A DNA stretch of 64,000 nt from Streptomyces sp. NBC_00536 (GCF_036346295.1 NZ_CP107819.1:5456001-5520000); one strand, 5' to 3'. Positions 26,452 to 34,925 are shown, counted from the first letter of the stretch. The notes: a model not told the origin generated them from the letters alone. Numbers and translations: made by a program.

Positions 26452-27090
26452 ATGGGTACGGAGACAGGCTCGGAAACGGGCATGGGGACGGGCTCGGAAA
26501 CGGGCATGGAGATACGTTCCGGCGGACCGGCGGACCGGGACGCGGTGGCGCGGCTGCTCGACGCGGCCTTCTTCGACGACCCGGTCAGCACCTGGGTCTT
26601 CCCCGACCCGGAGCACCGGCGCGCCGTCCACGCCGCGTTCCTCGGCGTCTTCGTCGACGTGGCCCTGGCCGAAGGCCGGATCGACCGCACCGCGGACGGC
26701 TCGGCCGCCGCGCTGTGGCTGCGGATCCCGGCCGGGGAACCGGAGGGCGAGGACGAGATCCCCGCACGCATGCGGGAGGCCGCGGACCCGGACAACGAGC
26801 GGTGCGAGCTGGTGGGGCGGCTCATGGGCGAGATACACCCCACGGCCGAGGAGCACGAGTACCTGCTGATGATCGCGGTCGCACCGGACCGGCAGGGGGA
26901 GGGGCTGGGCAGCGAACTGATCCGGCCGGTGCTGGAGCGCTGCGACCGGGAGGGCGTGGCGGCGTATCTGGAGGCGAGCAGCGAGCGCAGCATGCGCCTC
27001 TACGAGCGGCTCGGGTGGGAGTTCACGGGAACCCCGCTGCGGCTGCCGGACGGCCCGCTGATGTGGCCGATGTGGCGCAAGCCGCGCTGA
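26452..27090 (+). CDS. GNAT-family N-acetyltransferase
   Basis: A 212-residue GNAT protein. The acetyl-CoA loop is visible as LLMIAVAPDRQGEGLGSELI (V/I-x-P-x-x-Q/R-G-x-G, about residue 140), and YEASS-like AYLEASSERSMRLYERLGWEF closes the fold. The substrate is unknown. The first 20 residues contain two copies of a 24-bp repeat (26464-26487, 26488-26511) reading GSETGM, so the functional start may be the later Met at about 26506. GTG 26443 is another candidate. It is separated from the prenyl synthase by a terminator and is probably not part of the encapsulin operon. Confidence 0.85.
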   Translation: MGTETGSETGMGTGSETGMEIRSGGPADRDAVARLLDAAFFDDPVSTWVFPDPEHRRAVHAAFLGVFVDVALAEGRIDRTADGSAAALWLRIPAGEPEGEDEIPARMREAADPDNERCELVGRLMGEIHPTAEEHEYLLMIAVAPDRQGEGLGSELIRPVLERCDREGVAAYLEASSERSMRLYERLGWEFTGTPLRLPDGPLMWPMWRKPR

Positions 27091-27260
27091 GCGTACGCCC
27101 GTACGCACGCCCGTAGGGCCCGTACGGCCCCCGTACGCCGCTGCGCACGCGCGCCCGTACGTACCGGCGTACGTACGGGCGCGGGGACGTGACGCGGTGG
27201 CCGCGGACGGCCCGGGATCCTGGCGGGAGCCCGGGCCGCCCCCCGTGCGGCCGGGCCGGA

Positions 27261-27917
27261 TCAGCCCTTGGTGCCCATCCCCGAGGCGACCAGGCCGTTG
27301 GCCCACAGCTGGTTCACGCGGGAGCGCTCGGCGGAGTTCGGCTGGGTGTTCTGGCACGAGGTGCCGGGCCCGCCGCCCGACATCAGCTCGCTGCACGGAC
27401 CCGAGTAGTGGTCCGGCAGGCCGAGGACGTGCCCGGTCTCGTGGGCGGTCACGCGGGTGGAGTTGTACTGCTGGTTCTGCGCGTAGTCGAGGAAGATGTA
27501 CCCCCGGCCGTGCCCGTCGGTGCTGGCGTACGAGCCGCGCGAGTCATTGCCCTCGTAGTACGCGAAGTTCCCGCCCGAGGACACCTCCTGCAGCTTGACG
27601 TTGGAGACGGAGGAGTTCCAGATCTGCGTGGAGCGGGATATCTGGCTGCGGAAGCTGGGCGCGTTGCGGGTGTTGTAGGTGACCGTGACCGCCATCAGGC
27701 CCGGGTTCGCGGCGCGTTGCTCGGCCACCGAGCGCTGCACGGCCTCGAAGAAGGCGCGGTTGGCGTTCGCGTTCTCCTGCGAGGACTCGTAGGCCGCGTA
27801 CGAGGCGGAAGTGCCGTTGGGGGCGGCGCTGGCGCTGGTGGCGGGGAGGACGCCGAGGGCGGTGGCGAGACCGAGTCCGACGACGGAAGCGAACGCGGTC
27901 CTGCGGGAGTGGCGCAT
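27261..27917 (-). CDS. snpA: Snapalysin, secreted small neutral metalloprotease
   Basis: A 218-residue M7 protease. A Sec or Tat-like signal peptide ([18 protein letters not shown] ... SASA|AP, about residues 1-32) precedes a propeptide and the compact catalytic domain. The zinc site is [12 protein letters not shown], with the third ligand Asp typical of snapalysins. [11 protein letters not shown] follows the site, and two cysteines probably form a disulfide. It degrades extracellular protein, especially casein and milk protein. It diverges from a LysR regulator, the classic snpA/snpR arrangement, which activates snpA. Confidence 0.95.
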   Translation of the reverse strand: MRHSRRTAFASVVGLGLATALGVLPATSASAAPNGTSASYAAYESSQENANANRAFFEAVQRSVAEQRAANPGLMAVTVTYNTRNAPSFRSQISRSTQIWNSSVSNVKLQEVSSGGNFAYYEGNDSRGSYASTDGHGRGYIFLDYAQNQQYNSTRVTAHETGHVLGLPDHYSGPCSELMSGGGPGTSCQNTQPNSAERSRVNQLWANGLVASGMGTKG

Positions 27918-28015
27918 GTGGGGGGCTCCTGCTCATCCGGTGCGGTGGGGGGTGGATGGTCGTTCGGTACCGGAGTCTGCGGGAGCCGGAGCGGCCGGCG
28001 GATGATGTCAGCGCC

Positions 28016-28034
28016 CGATAGCGCGGGGCTATCG
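28016..28034. promoter_or_regulatory. Candidate LysR operator between snpA and its regulator
   Basis: The inverted repeat CGATAG-N7-CTATCG lies about 100 bp upstream of both starts. A further GGGCTATC half-site lies at 28081-28088. The AT-centred arms match the T-N11-A style LysR box. The wider 213-bp spacer holds no gene. Confidence 0.6.
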
Positions 28035-28130
28035 ACGAGTTTTCGGCAGGGCAACTTCCGTGAGAATGGCGGGATTCGGGGGGCTATCAGTGGCTGGTGC
28101 GGTCCACGGGAGCCGCCCTACTCTCGGGAC

Positions 28131-29102
28131 ATGGAGCTCGAGGTGAGGCACTTGCGCGCGCTGTGCGCCATCGCCGACGCCGGCAGCCTGCACAAGGCGG
28201 CCCGGCAGCTCGGGGTGAGCCAGCCCTCCCTGACGACCCAGCTGCGCCGGATCGAACGGGCCCTGGACGGCGAGCTGTTCCTGCGCGAACGCACCGGATG
28301 CAGGCCCACGCCCTTCGGGCGGAGCGTGCTCGGCCGGGCGCGTCCCCTGCTGGAGGACATGGCGGCCCTGGTGGCCGAGGCGCGGGCGCTCGCCCACGGG
28401 CCGCGGCTGCGGATCGGCTCCACCGCCAGCCGCGCGCTGCCGGGCTGGCTGCGCAGGCTGCACCGGCGGCTGCCGGACACCGAGACCTCCCTCGTGGTGG
28501 ACGTCTCGGCCAACGCGCTGCTGCGGATGGTGGCTTCGGGGCAGCTCGACGTCGCCTTCGTGCACGAGGTGGAGGGTTTCCCGCTGCGGGTGCCGCCGGG
28601 GCTGGAGATGCACGTGCTGATGGAGCGCGAGCCGCAGTTCGTCTCGATGGCGCGGGACCATCCGGCGGCCCGCAGACCGGTCGTGGACTTACGGGAGTTC
28701 GCCGCCGACCGCTGGACGGTGGACCCCTCCGTCGACGGCGAATGGGACGGGCTGCGCCGGGTCCTCGCGGGCGCCGGACTGCGCCCCGCGGTGCTCCACG
28801 CCGATTACCACACCGCCGCGTCACTGATCGTCTCGGGCGAGGCCGTCGCCCCCTGCCAGCCGACCTCCGGGCCGCGCGACGACATGGCGATCCGCCCGCT
28901 GTACGGGGATCCGCTCGCCGTGCGCCTGCTGCTGGCCACCCGCCCCGGGGCACACGCCGAGGTCTACGACGACCTGCGCGCGGCCTACCGCGAGGCGGCC
29001 CTCGGCACCCCGCCGTACCGCGCCTGGCTGCGCCACCACGAGAGCCCCCTGCTGGAGGCGGCCGCGGACCCGGACCCGGAGGCTGAGGCGGAGGCGGCGT
29101 AA
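28131..29102 (+). CDS. LysR-family regulator, probable activator of snapalysin
   Basis: A 323-residue LysR protein. The N-terminal HTH reads LRALCAIADAGSLHKAARQLGVSQPSLTTQLRRIE (about 7-41); a helix and the two-lobed co-inducer domain follow (about 90-295). The C-terminus is an acidic Pro/Glu/Ala tail. It diverges from snpA, as in the known snpR/snpA pairs, so it should activate the protease gene. Codon 187 is TTA (28689-28691), which predicts dependence on the developmental tRNA encoded by bldA. Protease production would then be tied to morphological development. ATG 28131 starts at the family's usual MELEVRHLR. Confidence 0.9.
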   Translation: MELEVRHLRALCAIADAGSLHKAARQLGVSQPSLTTQLRRIERALDGELFLRERTGCRPTPFGRSVLGRARPLLEDMAALVAEARALAHGPRLRIGSTASRALPGWLRRLHRRLPDTETSLVVDVSANALLRMVASGQLDVAFVHEVEGFPLRVPPGLEMHVLMEREPQFVSMARDHPAARRPVVDLREFAADRWTVDPSVDGEWDGLRRVLAGAGLRPAVLHADYHTAASLIVSGEAVAPCQPTSGPRDDMAIRPLYGDPLAVRLLLATRPGAHAEVYDDLRAAYREAALGTPPYRAWLRHHESPLLEAAADPDPEAEAEAA

Positions 29103-29131
29103 GGACGCCTCAGGAGTGCTGGTCGCGGCGC

Positions 29132-29947
29132 CTACGCGGCCCGGCCGCGGACCCGGTCGTAGGCGAGGCCCAGTGCGCCGTGGGTGACCAGCAGCGCCCC
29201 CGCGGCAAGCCAGCCGGGGCTGCGGTGGCGGGCCGCCCACAGCATCAGGGGGGCTCCGGCGGCGACCTGGGCCGCGCCCGCGAGCCGGGCCCGGGGGCCG
29301 CGCAGCCAGGGGCCCAGCGGGCCGCCCTCCACCACGTCGAGTTCCGCCCGTACCGCGTCGCGCCAGCCGGACCACTCGACGGCCTCGGCGCCCGGGGCGA
29401 TCCGCGCGGCCTCCCGCAGCCGGTCGGCGGGCTCGCCCGGGGACAGCCCGGCGGGCAGTGCCAGCCCGGCCCGGCCCAGCAGCGCGACCAGCCCGAGCAG
29501 CCGGGTCTCTCCGTCCGCGGCCTCGTCGGGGCGGGTGAGCCGCTCCAGTTCCTCCAGGTCGAGCACGGGATCCAGGCCGAGCCGCACGGCGAGGCTCCGC
29601 ATGACGTCCGGGTCGCCCAGCGGGGTCCCGTCGGCCGCCCACCCGTAGGAGACGGGCCGGCGCAGCCCGGACGCGAGCGTGAAGCCGGTCTCCCCGGACT
29701 CCCACCACAGGCCCAGCACCAGCCAGTTCGCGCCGATCGCCAGCGCCGAGGTCCAGCCGGTCAGCACCTCGTCCACGGACTCCTCGGCCCCGGCCCAGGG
29801 CTTGCCCTCGGGGACCAGGACGCTCCACCCGCCCGCCGGGGCGAGCAGCAGCCGCTCGCGCAGGATGTGCGCGGCGGCGGGCCGGACGGTGGAGGGCTCG
29901 GTGCGGCAGAGCAGCAGCCCGCCCGCCGTGGTCTGGGAGATCGACAT
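29132..29947 (-). CDS. Uncharacterised actinobacterial protein with C-terminal hydrophobic segments
   Basis: A 271-residue protein I do not recognise. The N-terminal 170 residues are soluble and mixed alpha/beta, with WSVLVPEGKPW and GANWLVLGLWWESGE. The last 60 residues hold two hydrophobic stretches (about 220-240, 243-258) with an Arg-rich end, suggesting a membrane hairpin. ATG 29947 is preferred; GTG 29953 is in frame, and neither has a clear ribosome site. It converges on the LysR gene, and its promoter faces the DUF4097/PadR operon. No motif indicates catalysis. Confidence 0.65.
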   Translation of the reverse strand: MSISQTTAGGLLLCRTEPSTVRPAAAHILRERLLLAPAGGWSVLVPEGKPWAGAEESVDEVLTGWTSALAIGANWLVLGLWWESGETGFTLASGLRRPVSYGWAADGTPLGDPDVMRSLAVRLGLDPVLDLEELERLTRPDEAADGETRLLGLVALLGRAGLALPAGLSPGEPADRLREAARIAPGAEAVEWSGWRDAVRAELDVVEGGPLGPWLRGPRARLAGAAQVAAGAPLMLWAARHRSPGWLAAGALLVTHGALGLAYDRVRGRAA

Positions 29948-30075
29948 GCCCACACGCTAAGGCAAATCCCCGCAACCCACCTAACCCCCACCAACCCGCC
30001 TATCCCGCCCAAATCCAAGAGCCTGGAGCGCGTGCGGAACACGTAGGGGTGGAGTTTCTTGACTTCCGGCAACCG

Positions 30076-30113
30076 CGATATATCGTGTTACTCAGAAGAC
30101 GCGATATGTTGCG
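30076..30113. promoter_or_regulatory. Palindromic operator upstream of the DUF4097-PadR operon
   Basis: CGATATATCG (30076-30085) is a perfect 10-bp palindrome, followed by the half-site GCGATATGTTGCG at 30101-30113. These AT-rich repeats stand out in the GC-rich spacer and suit a PadR autorepressor. They lie 50-90 bp upstream of ATG 30163. Confidence 0.65.
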
Positions 30114-30162
30114 TTACGCCGAACCGCGGTATCCACGCGTTTGCCCGAGGAGGATCAGCACC

Positions 30163-31104
30163 ATGGCACACCAGACGACCTGGTCCATCGCCGAACCCCA
30201 GCAGCTCACCTTCGAGGAGCCGGTCTCCGAGCTCCGCATCCGTGTCGTGGGCGGCACGGTGAATGTGGTCGCGGCCGCCGAGGGGCCGGCGCAGCTGCAG
30301 GTCACCGAGGTCAGCGGGCCGCCCTTGCATGTGGTGCGGGACGGCGACACCCTCACCGTCTCCTACGAGGACCTGCCGTGGAACGGCTCGCAGAACCTGC
30401 GCAAGTGGTTCGACTCCAAGCCGTGGAAGGCCTGGACGGGCTCCGGCTCCGGCTCTGGCTCCGACGGCGGCCGCAAGACCTGGGAGCGCAGCGCCGTCAT
30501 CTCGCTGACCGTGCCCGCCGCCACCCGGGTGCAGGTCGCGACGGTCAGCGCCACCGCCTTCGTCTCGGGCATCGCGGGCGCCACCGATGTCAACGGTGTT
30601 TCCGGTGACGCCACCCTCGTGGGACTCTCCGGGGCGGTCAAGGCGCACACGGTCTCCGGCAGCGTGGAGGCCCAGGCCCTCACCGGAACCCTCGGCTTCC
30701 ACTCCGTCTCCGGCGGCCTGACCGTGGTCGAGGGCGCGGGCGGCAGCGTACGGGCGGACTCGGTCAGCGGTGACATGCTCCTGGACCTGGACCCGGACCA
30801 GACGTCCCCGCGGCCGGTGGACATCGCGCTGAACTCGGTCTCCGGCCAGGTCGCGATCCGCCTCCCGCACCCCACCGACGCGCGGGTCGAGGCCAACACC
30901 GCCACCGGCGGGGTCTCCAACGCCTTCGAGGACCTGCGGGTCTCCGGCCAGTTCGGCGCCAAGCGGATCACCGGCACCCTCGGGTCCGGGACCGGCACGC
31001 TGCGGGCGACGACCGTCTCCGGGTCCATAGCCCTGCTGCGCCGCGAGCCGGCCGATGCCGCCGCTCCGTCCACCCCCCTCGTGCTCGAAAAGAAGGTGCT
31101 CTGA
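30163..31104 (+). CDS. DUF4097-family beta-helix protein
   Basis: A 313-residue protein with the DUF4097/DUF4098 right-handed beta-helix. From about residue 110 a short period recurs: VSATAFVSGI, VNGVSGDATL, THTVSGSVEA-like HTVSGSVEA, HSVSGGLTV, DSVSGDMLL, NSVSGQVAI, TTVSGSIAL. Such proteins are thought to be adhesin-like or cytosolic scaffolds; no enzyme activity is known to me. A Gly/Ser linker (SGSGSGSD) sits at about residue 90-98. The ribosome site is GAGGAGG. The PadR gene begins 1 nt after its stop, so the two are co-transcribed and likely respond to envelope stress. Confidence 0.85.
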   Translation: MAHQTTWSIAEPQQLTFEEPVSELRIRVVGGTVNVVAAAEGPAQLQVTEVSGPPLHVVRDGDTLTVSYEDLPWNGSQNLRKWFDSKPWKAWTGSGSGSGSDGGRKTWERSAVISLTVPAATRVQVATVSATAFVSGIAGATDVNGVSGDATLVGLSGAVKAHTVSGSVEAQALTGTLGFHSVSGGLTVVEGAGGSVRADSVSGDMLLDLDPDQTSPRPVDIALNSVSGQVAIRLPHPTDARVEANTATGGVSNAFEDLRVSGQFGAKRITGTLGSGTGTLRATTVSGSIALLRREPADAAAPSTPLVLEKKVL

Positions 31105-31105
31105 G

Positions 31106-32017
31106 ATGCCGCCCGTCTTCGCCCACGGCCGTCTGCGGCTGTATTTGCTGAAGCTGCTCGACGAGGCCCCGCGGCACGGGTACGAAGTGATCCGCCTGCT
31201 GGAGGAGCGCTTCCAGGGGCTGTACGCGCCCTCCGCGGGCACCGTGTACCCGCGGCTGGCCAAGCTGGAGGCCGAGGGGCTCGTCACGCACGCCACCGAG
31301 GGCGGGCGCAAGGTGTATTCGATCACTGACGCGGGCCGCGCCGAACTGGCCGACCGCGGCGGCGAACTGGCCGATCTGGAGCTGGAGATCCGCGACTCGG
31401 TCTCCGAACTGGCCGCCGAGATGCGCGATGACGTCCGGGGCGCCGCGGGCGAGCTGCGCCGCGAGATGCGGGCGGCGGCCGCCGCGTCCGAGTCCGACAC
31501 CCGGGTCGAGGGCGAGGCCTGGCGGCTGGCCAAGGAGGAGCTGCGCAAGGCCCGTCAGGAGTGGAAGGAACAGGCCCGCCGGGCGAAGGACGAGAGCCGC
31601 CGGGCCCGCGAGGAGGCCCAGCAGGCCCGCCGCCAGGCGAAGGAGGCCCAGGACCGGGCCCGCGAGGAGGTCCAGCGCATCGCGAGCCAGTTGCAGGACC
31701 AGTTCACGAAGTCCGGGGTCCGCGAGGGGCTGTCGGAGTTCACCGACAGGATCGGCGGGCTGGCGGGCGTCTGGCTGGGCTCCACCGCGACCCACGACGG
31801 GGCCAAGGCGCAGTCGTCGGCGTCCGGATGGGCCGAGGACCTGAGCCCCAGCGAGGACCCGGCGCGCGATCTCGACCGGCTGCTCGACCGCTTCCGCGAC
31901 GACGTGCGCGACGCGGCCCGCGACCACGGGCTGACCGCCGACCGGCTGGAGGCGATCCGCGCCGACCTGGCGACCGCCGCGGACCGCATCACGCACACGG
32001 TCCGGGCGCCCCGGTAG
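31106..32017 (+). CDS. PadR-family transcriptional regulator with long coiled-coil C-terminus
   Basis: A 303-residue regulator. The winged helix occupies residues 8-85 (LLKLLDEAPRHGYEVIRLLEERF, then APSAGTVYPRLAKLEAEGLV). It is followed by an unusually long, charged helix at about 95-210 with RREMRAAAAA and REEAQQARRQAKEAQDRAREE, then a second helical region. Short PadR proteins are 110-180 residues, so this is an extended member; the coiled coil probably drives dimerisation or binding of a signal partner. It is coupled to the DUF4097 gene and probably represses the operon through the CGATATATCG palindrome. Confidence 0.88.
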   Translation: MPPVFAHGRLRLYLLKLLDEAPRHGYEVIRLLEERFQGLYAPSAGTVYPRLAKLEAEGLVTHATEGGRKVYSITDAGRAELADRGGELADLELEIRDSVSELAAEMRDDVRGAAGELRREMRAAAAASESDTRVEGEAWRLAKEELRKARQEWKEQARRAKDESRRAREEAQQARRQAKEAQDRAREEVQRIASQLQDQFTKSGVREGLSEFTDRIGGLAGVWLGSTATHDGAKAQSSASGWAEDLSPSEDPARDLDRLLDRFRDDVRDAARDHGLTADRLEAIRADLATAADRITHTVRAPR

Positions 32018-32072
32018 GGGCGCCCGAGCCGGGGGCGCCCGGACCAGGGGTCCCGGTCAGGCGTCGGCCCTG

Positions 32073-32600
32073 TCAGGCGGTGGCCGCGGCGGTGGCCTCC
32101 ACGCGGGCGTAGGTCACGCCCTGCGCGGCCAGTACGTCGGCCACCGGTCCCGGGGCGGTGAGCAGGGCCAGCAGGAGATGGGTCGGCGTGATGCTCTTCT
32201 CGCGGTGGCCCACGGTGATCCGGAGCGACCGCGCCAGGGTCGTCTTCGCGCCCGGCGCGAAGCGGACGCGGCCGCCGCCGCGCGGGCGGGTGCCGCTGCC
32301 CGCCGTGGCCAGCGCCCCTTCGCCATGGGTCTCCTCGACCCGGGCGATGATCTCGGAGAGGTCGATGCCGAGGCCCGCCAGGGCCTCCTCGTCGGCCTCG
32401 GACAGGCCGCCCCGGCGGCGGGCCACGACCAGGGCGGCCGTGGCCGCCTCCCGGTCCACGCCCAGCGGATCGAGCGCGCCCAGCTCCAGCAGGGCGAGCA
32501 GCAGGTGTTCCTCGGTGACCTCGGCGGCCCCGGCACGCCGGGCTTCGGTGACCGCGCCCGTGACGGTGTCACGCGCTCCGGCCGTGAACCTCTCGAACAT
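32073..32600 (-). CDS. Stand-alone Clp N-domain protein (ClpC/ClpA N-terminal repeat)
   Basis: A 175-residue protein with two Clp_N repeats: FTAGARDTVTGAVTEARRAG with EVTEEHLLLALL, and SLRITVGHREKSITPTHLLLALL. It has no AAA+ module. Such proteins may act as adaptors or decoys for Clp proteases, or carry substrates; the target is unknown. ATG 32600 overlaps the stop of the upstream HTH gene (ATGA), so translation is coupled. Paired operators lie upstream of the pair. Confidence 0.85.
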   Translation of the reverse strand: MFERFTAGARDTVTGAVTEARRAGAAEVTEEHLLLALLELGALDPLGVDREAATAALVVARRRGGLSEADEEALAGLGIDLSEIIARVEETHGEGALATAGSGTRPRGGGRVRFAPGAKTTLARSLRITVGHREKSITPTHLLLALLTAPGPVADVLAAQGVTYARVEATAAATA

Positions 32601-32809
32601 CAGGCCCTCCCGTGCTTCTTGTGTACGGCCTGCCGGCTGACACCCAGCTCGGCCGCGATGTCCTGCCAGGACCACCCCTGGTTGCGGGCGCTGCGCACCT
32701 GGACCGCCTCCAGCTGCTCCAGCAGCCTGCGGAGGGCGGCCACGGCACGCAGGCCCACGCGCGGGTCGTGGTCACCGGCCCGCTCGGCGAGATCGGTTGC
32801 TTCCGTCAT
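32600..32809 (-). CDS. Small HTH regulator (69 residues)
   Basis: A 69-residue protein with an N-terminal helix and a C-terminal HTH, NQGWSWQDIAAELGVSRQAVHKKHGR, similar to sigma region 4 or MarR-short regulators. It probably binds the TGTCAA-N6-TTGACA repeats that lie 3-47 bp upstream of its own start, and so represses the pair it forms with the Clp N-domain gene. The stop overlaps the next start. Such HTH-ClpN pairs recur in Streptomyces. Confidence 0.85.
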   Translation of the reverse strand: MTEATDLAERAGDHDPRVGLRAVAALRRLLEQLEAVQVRSARNQGWSWQDIAAELGVSRQAVHKKHGRA

Positions 32810-32811
32810 GC

Positions 32812-32856
32812 TGTCAATTTAGGTTGACAGGGGAGGGCTGTCAACCCACATTGACG
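32812..32856. promoter_or_regulatory. Two TGTCAA-N6-TTGACA palindromes upstream of the HTH-ClpN genes
   Basis: TGTCAATTTAGGTTGACA (32812-32829) is a palindrome with 6-bp arms. TGTCAACCCACATTGACG (32839-32856) repeats it 27 bp away with one mismatch. A position directly before the HTH start suggests autoregulatory operators. Confidence 0.75.
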
Positions 32857-32886
32857 CGCAGGATGTGGATGTGGGTGTGGATGTGG

Positions 32887-33849
32887 TCAGACGGTCAACA
32901 CCACCTTGCCGAAGAGGTCGCCCGACTCCAGCTTCGCGAACCCCTCCCGCGCCCGGTCCAGCGGCAGCACCTCGTCGATCACCGGGCGCACCCCGGTGGC
33001 CGCGCAGAAGGACAGCAGGTCCTCCAGCTCGTCCTTCGTGCCCATCGTCGAGCCGACGACCTTCAGCTCCAGGAAGAAGATCCGGGTCAGTTCCGCGTGA
33101 GCGGGCCGGTCGCCGCTCGTCGCGCCCGAGATCACCAGGGTGCCGCCCGGGCGCAGGGACTTCACCGAGTGCGACCAGGTCGCCGCGCCCACCGTCTCGA
33201 TCACCGCGTCCACGCGCCGGGGCAGCCGCGCGCCGGGCTCGTACGCCTCCTCCGCGCCCAGCTCCACCGCGCGCTCACGCTTCGCCGCGTCCCGGCTCGT
33301 CGCGTACATCCGCAGCCCGGCGGCCTTGCCGAGCACGATCGCGGCGGTCGCGACCCCGCCGCCCGCGCCCTGCACCAGGACCGAGTCCCCGGGCCGCACA
33401 CCGGCGTTGGTGAACAGCATGCGGTAGGCGGTCAGCCAGGCCGTCGGCAGGCAGGCGGCCTCCTCGAAGGACAGCTCGGCGGGTTTGCGCAGGACGTTCC
33501 AGGCCGGGACGGTGACCTGCTCGGCGAAGGTGCCCTGGTAGCGCTCGGTCAGGATCGAGCGGGGCTCGTCCGGTCCCACCCCGTGGCCGCTCTGGCCGAT
33601 CACGGAGTGCAGGACGACCTCGTTGCCGTCCTGGTCGGTCCCGGCCGCGTCGCAGCCGAGGATCATCGGGAGTTTCTCCTGGCCGAGGCCCACTCCGCGC
33701 AGCGACCACAGGTCGTGATGGTTGAGGGAGGCGGCCTTGACGTTCACGGTCACCCAGCCGGGGCGGGCCTCGGGCGCCGGGCGCTCGCCCAGTTCGAGGC
33801 CGCTCAGCGGCTGGTCACGGTCGATACGGGCGGCGTAGGCAGCGAACAT
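32887..33849 (-). CDS. Quinone-reductase-like zinc-binding dehydrogenase (MDR superfamily)
   Basis: A 320-residue MDR enzyme. The N-terminal GroES-like domain has KAASLNHHDLWSLRG and the Rossmann domain VLVQGAGGGVATAAIVLGKAAG (about residue 150). It lacks the structural zinc cysteine lobe, so it is the NADPH:quinone reductase or crotonyl type rather than a true alcohol dehydrogenase. The substrate is unknown. ATG 33849 is a standard MFAAYAA start. It is downstream of, and converges away from, the accessory region at 34 kb. Confidence 0.85.
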   Translation of the reverse strand: MFAAYAARIDRDQPLSGLELGERPAPEARPGWVTVNVKAASLNHHDLWSLRGVGLGQEKLPMILGCDAAGTDQDGNEVVLHSVIGQSGHGVGPDEPRSILTERYQGTFAEQVTVPAWNVLRKPAELSFEEAACLPTAWLTAYRMLFTNAGVRPGDSVLVQGAGGGVATAAIVLGKAAGLRMYATSRDAAKRERAVELGAEEAYEPGARLPRRVDAVIETVGAATWSHSVKSLRPGGTLVISGATSGDRPAHAELTRIFFLELKVVGSTMGTKDELEDLLSFCAATGVRPVIDEVLPLDRAREGFAKLESGDLFGKVVLTV

Positions 33850-34340
33850 GCGGCCAGACGCTACCGCCCGGTAGGCCGCCGCCGCCAGGGCTCCCGGCAC
33901 TCCGGCGCTGTCTTTCGGATCACGTCGGCGGGGGTCCGTGACCCACCCGCGCACCCACCCGCAGGCCCCCGGAACGGAACCATTGTTCGGACCTCAACTA
34001 CCCGCACGAGCAGCGCTCTTGCATGGTCCCCGGAGTTAACCGGAACGTCGTGAGCAAGCCAGAAACCAGGGTACGATTCTGGCCAGGCGCCACCAGGCAG
34101 CCCTCCCGGCACGGGGGCCGGGAGGGACGTACGCGGAGGGGCCCGGTCGCGAGACGCGGCCGGGCCCCTCCGCGCGTGGACCGGACGATCGCGCAGCACG
34201 CGTCTGAATTCAGCCCTGGAGGGGGCGCGCCTGGCCGAGACTGCTATATCGCCGAAGGTGTGCGGATCGCTACTGTCCGCTGTGGATCGACGCCCTGAGC
34301 TGCGCGAACGCCTGTTCGGCAGCCCTCAAGCAGGAGCACC
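33850..34340. other. 491-bp gene-free region with two strong hairpins
   Basis: No gene is convincing. Two stem-loops stand together. CCCTCCCGGC (34101-34110) pairs with 34117-34126. A 15-bp stem CGCGGAGGGGCCCGG (34132-34146) pairs with 34160-34174. They could terminate transcription of an unseen short RNA to the left or mark an old gene end. The last 140 bp form the leader of the LPMO-like gene, with ribosome site GGAGC. Confidence 0.5.
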
Positions 34341-34925
34341 ATGGCGATGTTCATTTCTCCGGAGTCGCGGCAGTCGACGTACCTCACGCAGAACCAGGCC
34401 GGCGTCCGGGGCGGCAAGTTCATCAAGTCGACGACCGGGGGTCTCTCGGACCCCGACGTGCCGAGCGACATCGTGAGCCGCACGCCGCCGCCGGACGGGA
34501 AGATCGCCGGCGCGGACAACCCCTACGCCTACAAGCTCGACGGGGTCCGGGACGAGTTCGGCAACGCATGGAACGCCAGCCCGGTCGCCGACGGCCAGGC
34601 GGTCACGGTCAAGATCAGTTTGCCGTTGTCCAAGATCCGCAGGATCAGCGCCTACCTCACCAAGCCCAATTGGGACGCCCTCCAGGTCCTGACCCGAGTC
34701 CAGTTCGACCTGGACAACCCGGTCTACGCACGCACCTTCACCCATGCGCCCTACTTCACCGGCGACGAGGAAATCCCGGCAGGCCTCACGCCCACCGACC
34801 CGCTGGAATTCTCCTTCAACCTGCCCCAGCGGCCCGTTGGCCACCACGTCCTCCTCCTGGAATTCGACGACCCCGCCAGCGGGGACGCCCTCTACCAGGT
34901 CATCGACTTCCGCTACACGAACTGA
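34341..34925 (+). CDS. LPMO/chitin-binding type 4-like protein without signal peptide or copper brace
   Basis: A 194-residue protein with no signal peptide. Its layout follows AA10 lytic polysaccharide monooxygenases: an early P-E-S-R element (cf. PPSR), the ISAYLTKPNWD segment (cf. YLTKxGWD) near residue 105, PLEFSFNLPQRPVGHHVLLLEF near 160 and a final VIDFRY. It lacks the two histidines needed for the copper brace: the N-terminal residue is MAMF, and no His precedes the YLTK segment. It is therefore probably a binding fold rather than an oxidase. Similarity was judged by eye; a plain all-beta hypothetical is the alternative. It has its own perfect terminator. Confidence 0.55.
   Translation: MAMFISPESRQSTYLTQNQAGVRGGKFIKSTTGGLSDPDVPSDIVSRTPPPDGKIAGADNPYAYKLDGVRDEFGNAWNASPVADGQAVTVKISLPLSKIRRISAYLTKPNWDALQVLTRVQFDLDNPVYARTFTHAPYFTGDEEIPAGLTPTDPLEFSFNLPQRPVGHHVLLLEFDDPASGDALYQVIDFRYTN

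Noticed and set aside
23607..26993. An 1128-codon minus-strand frame opposite eshA and the prenyl synthase
   Set aside because: The plus strand has conserved encapsulin and prenyl-synthase motifs, and the antisense frame is Ser/Arg/Ala-rich without any domain.
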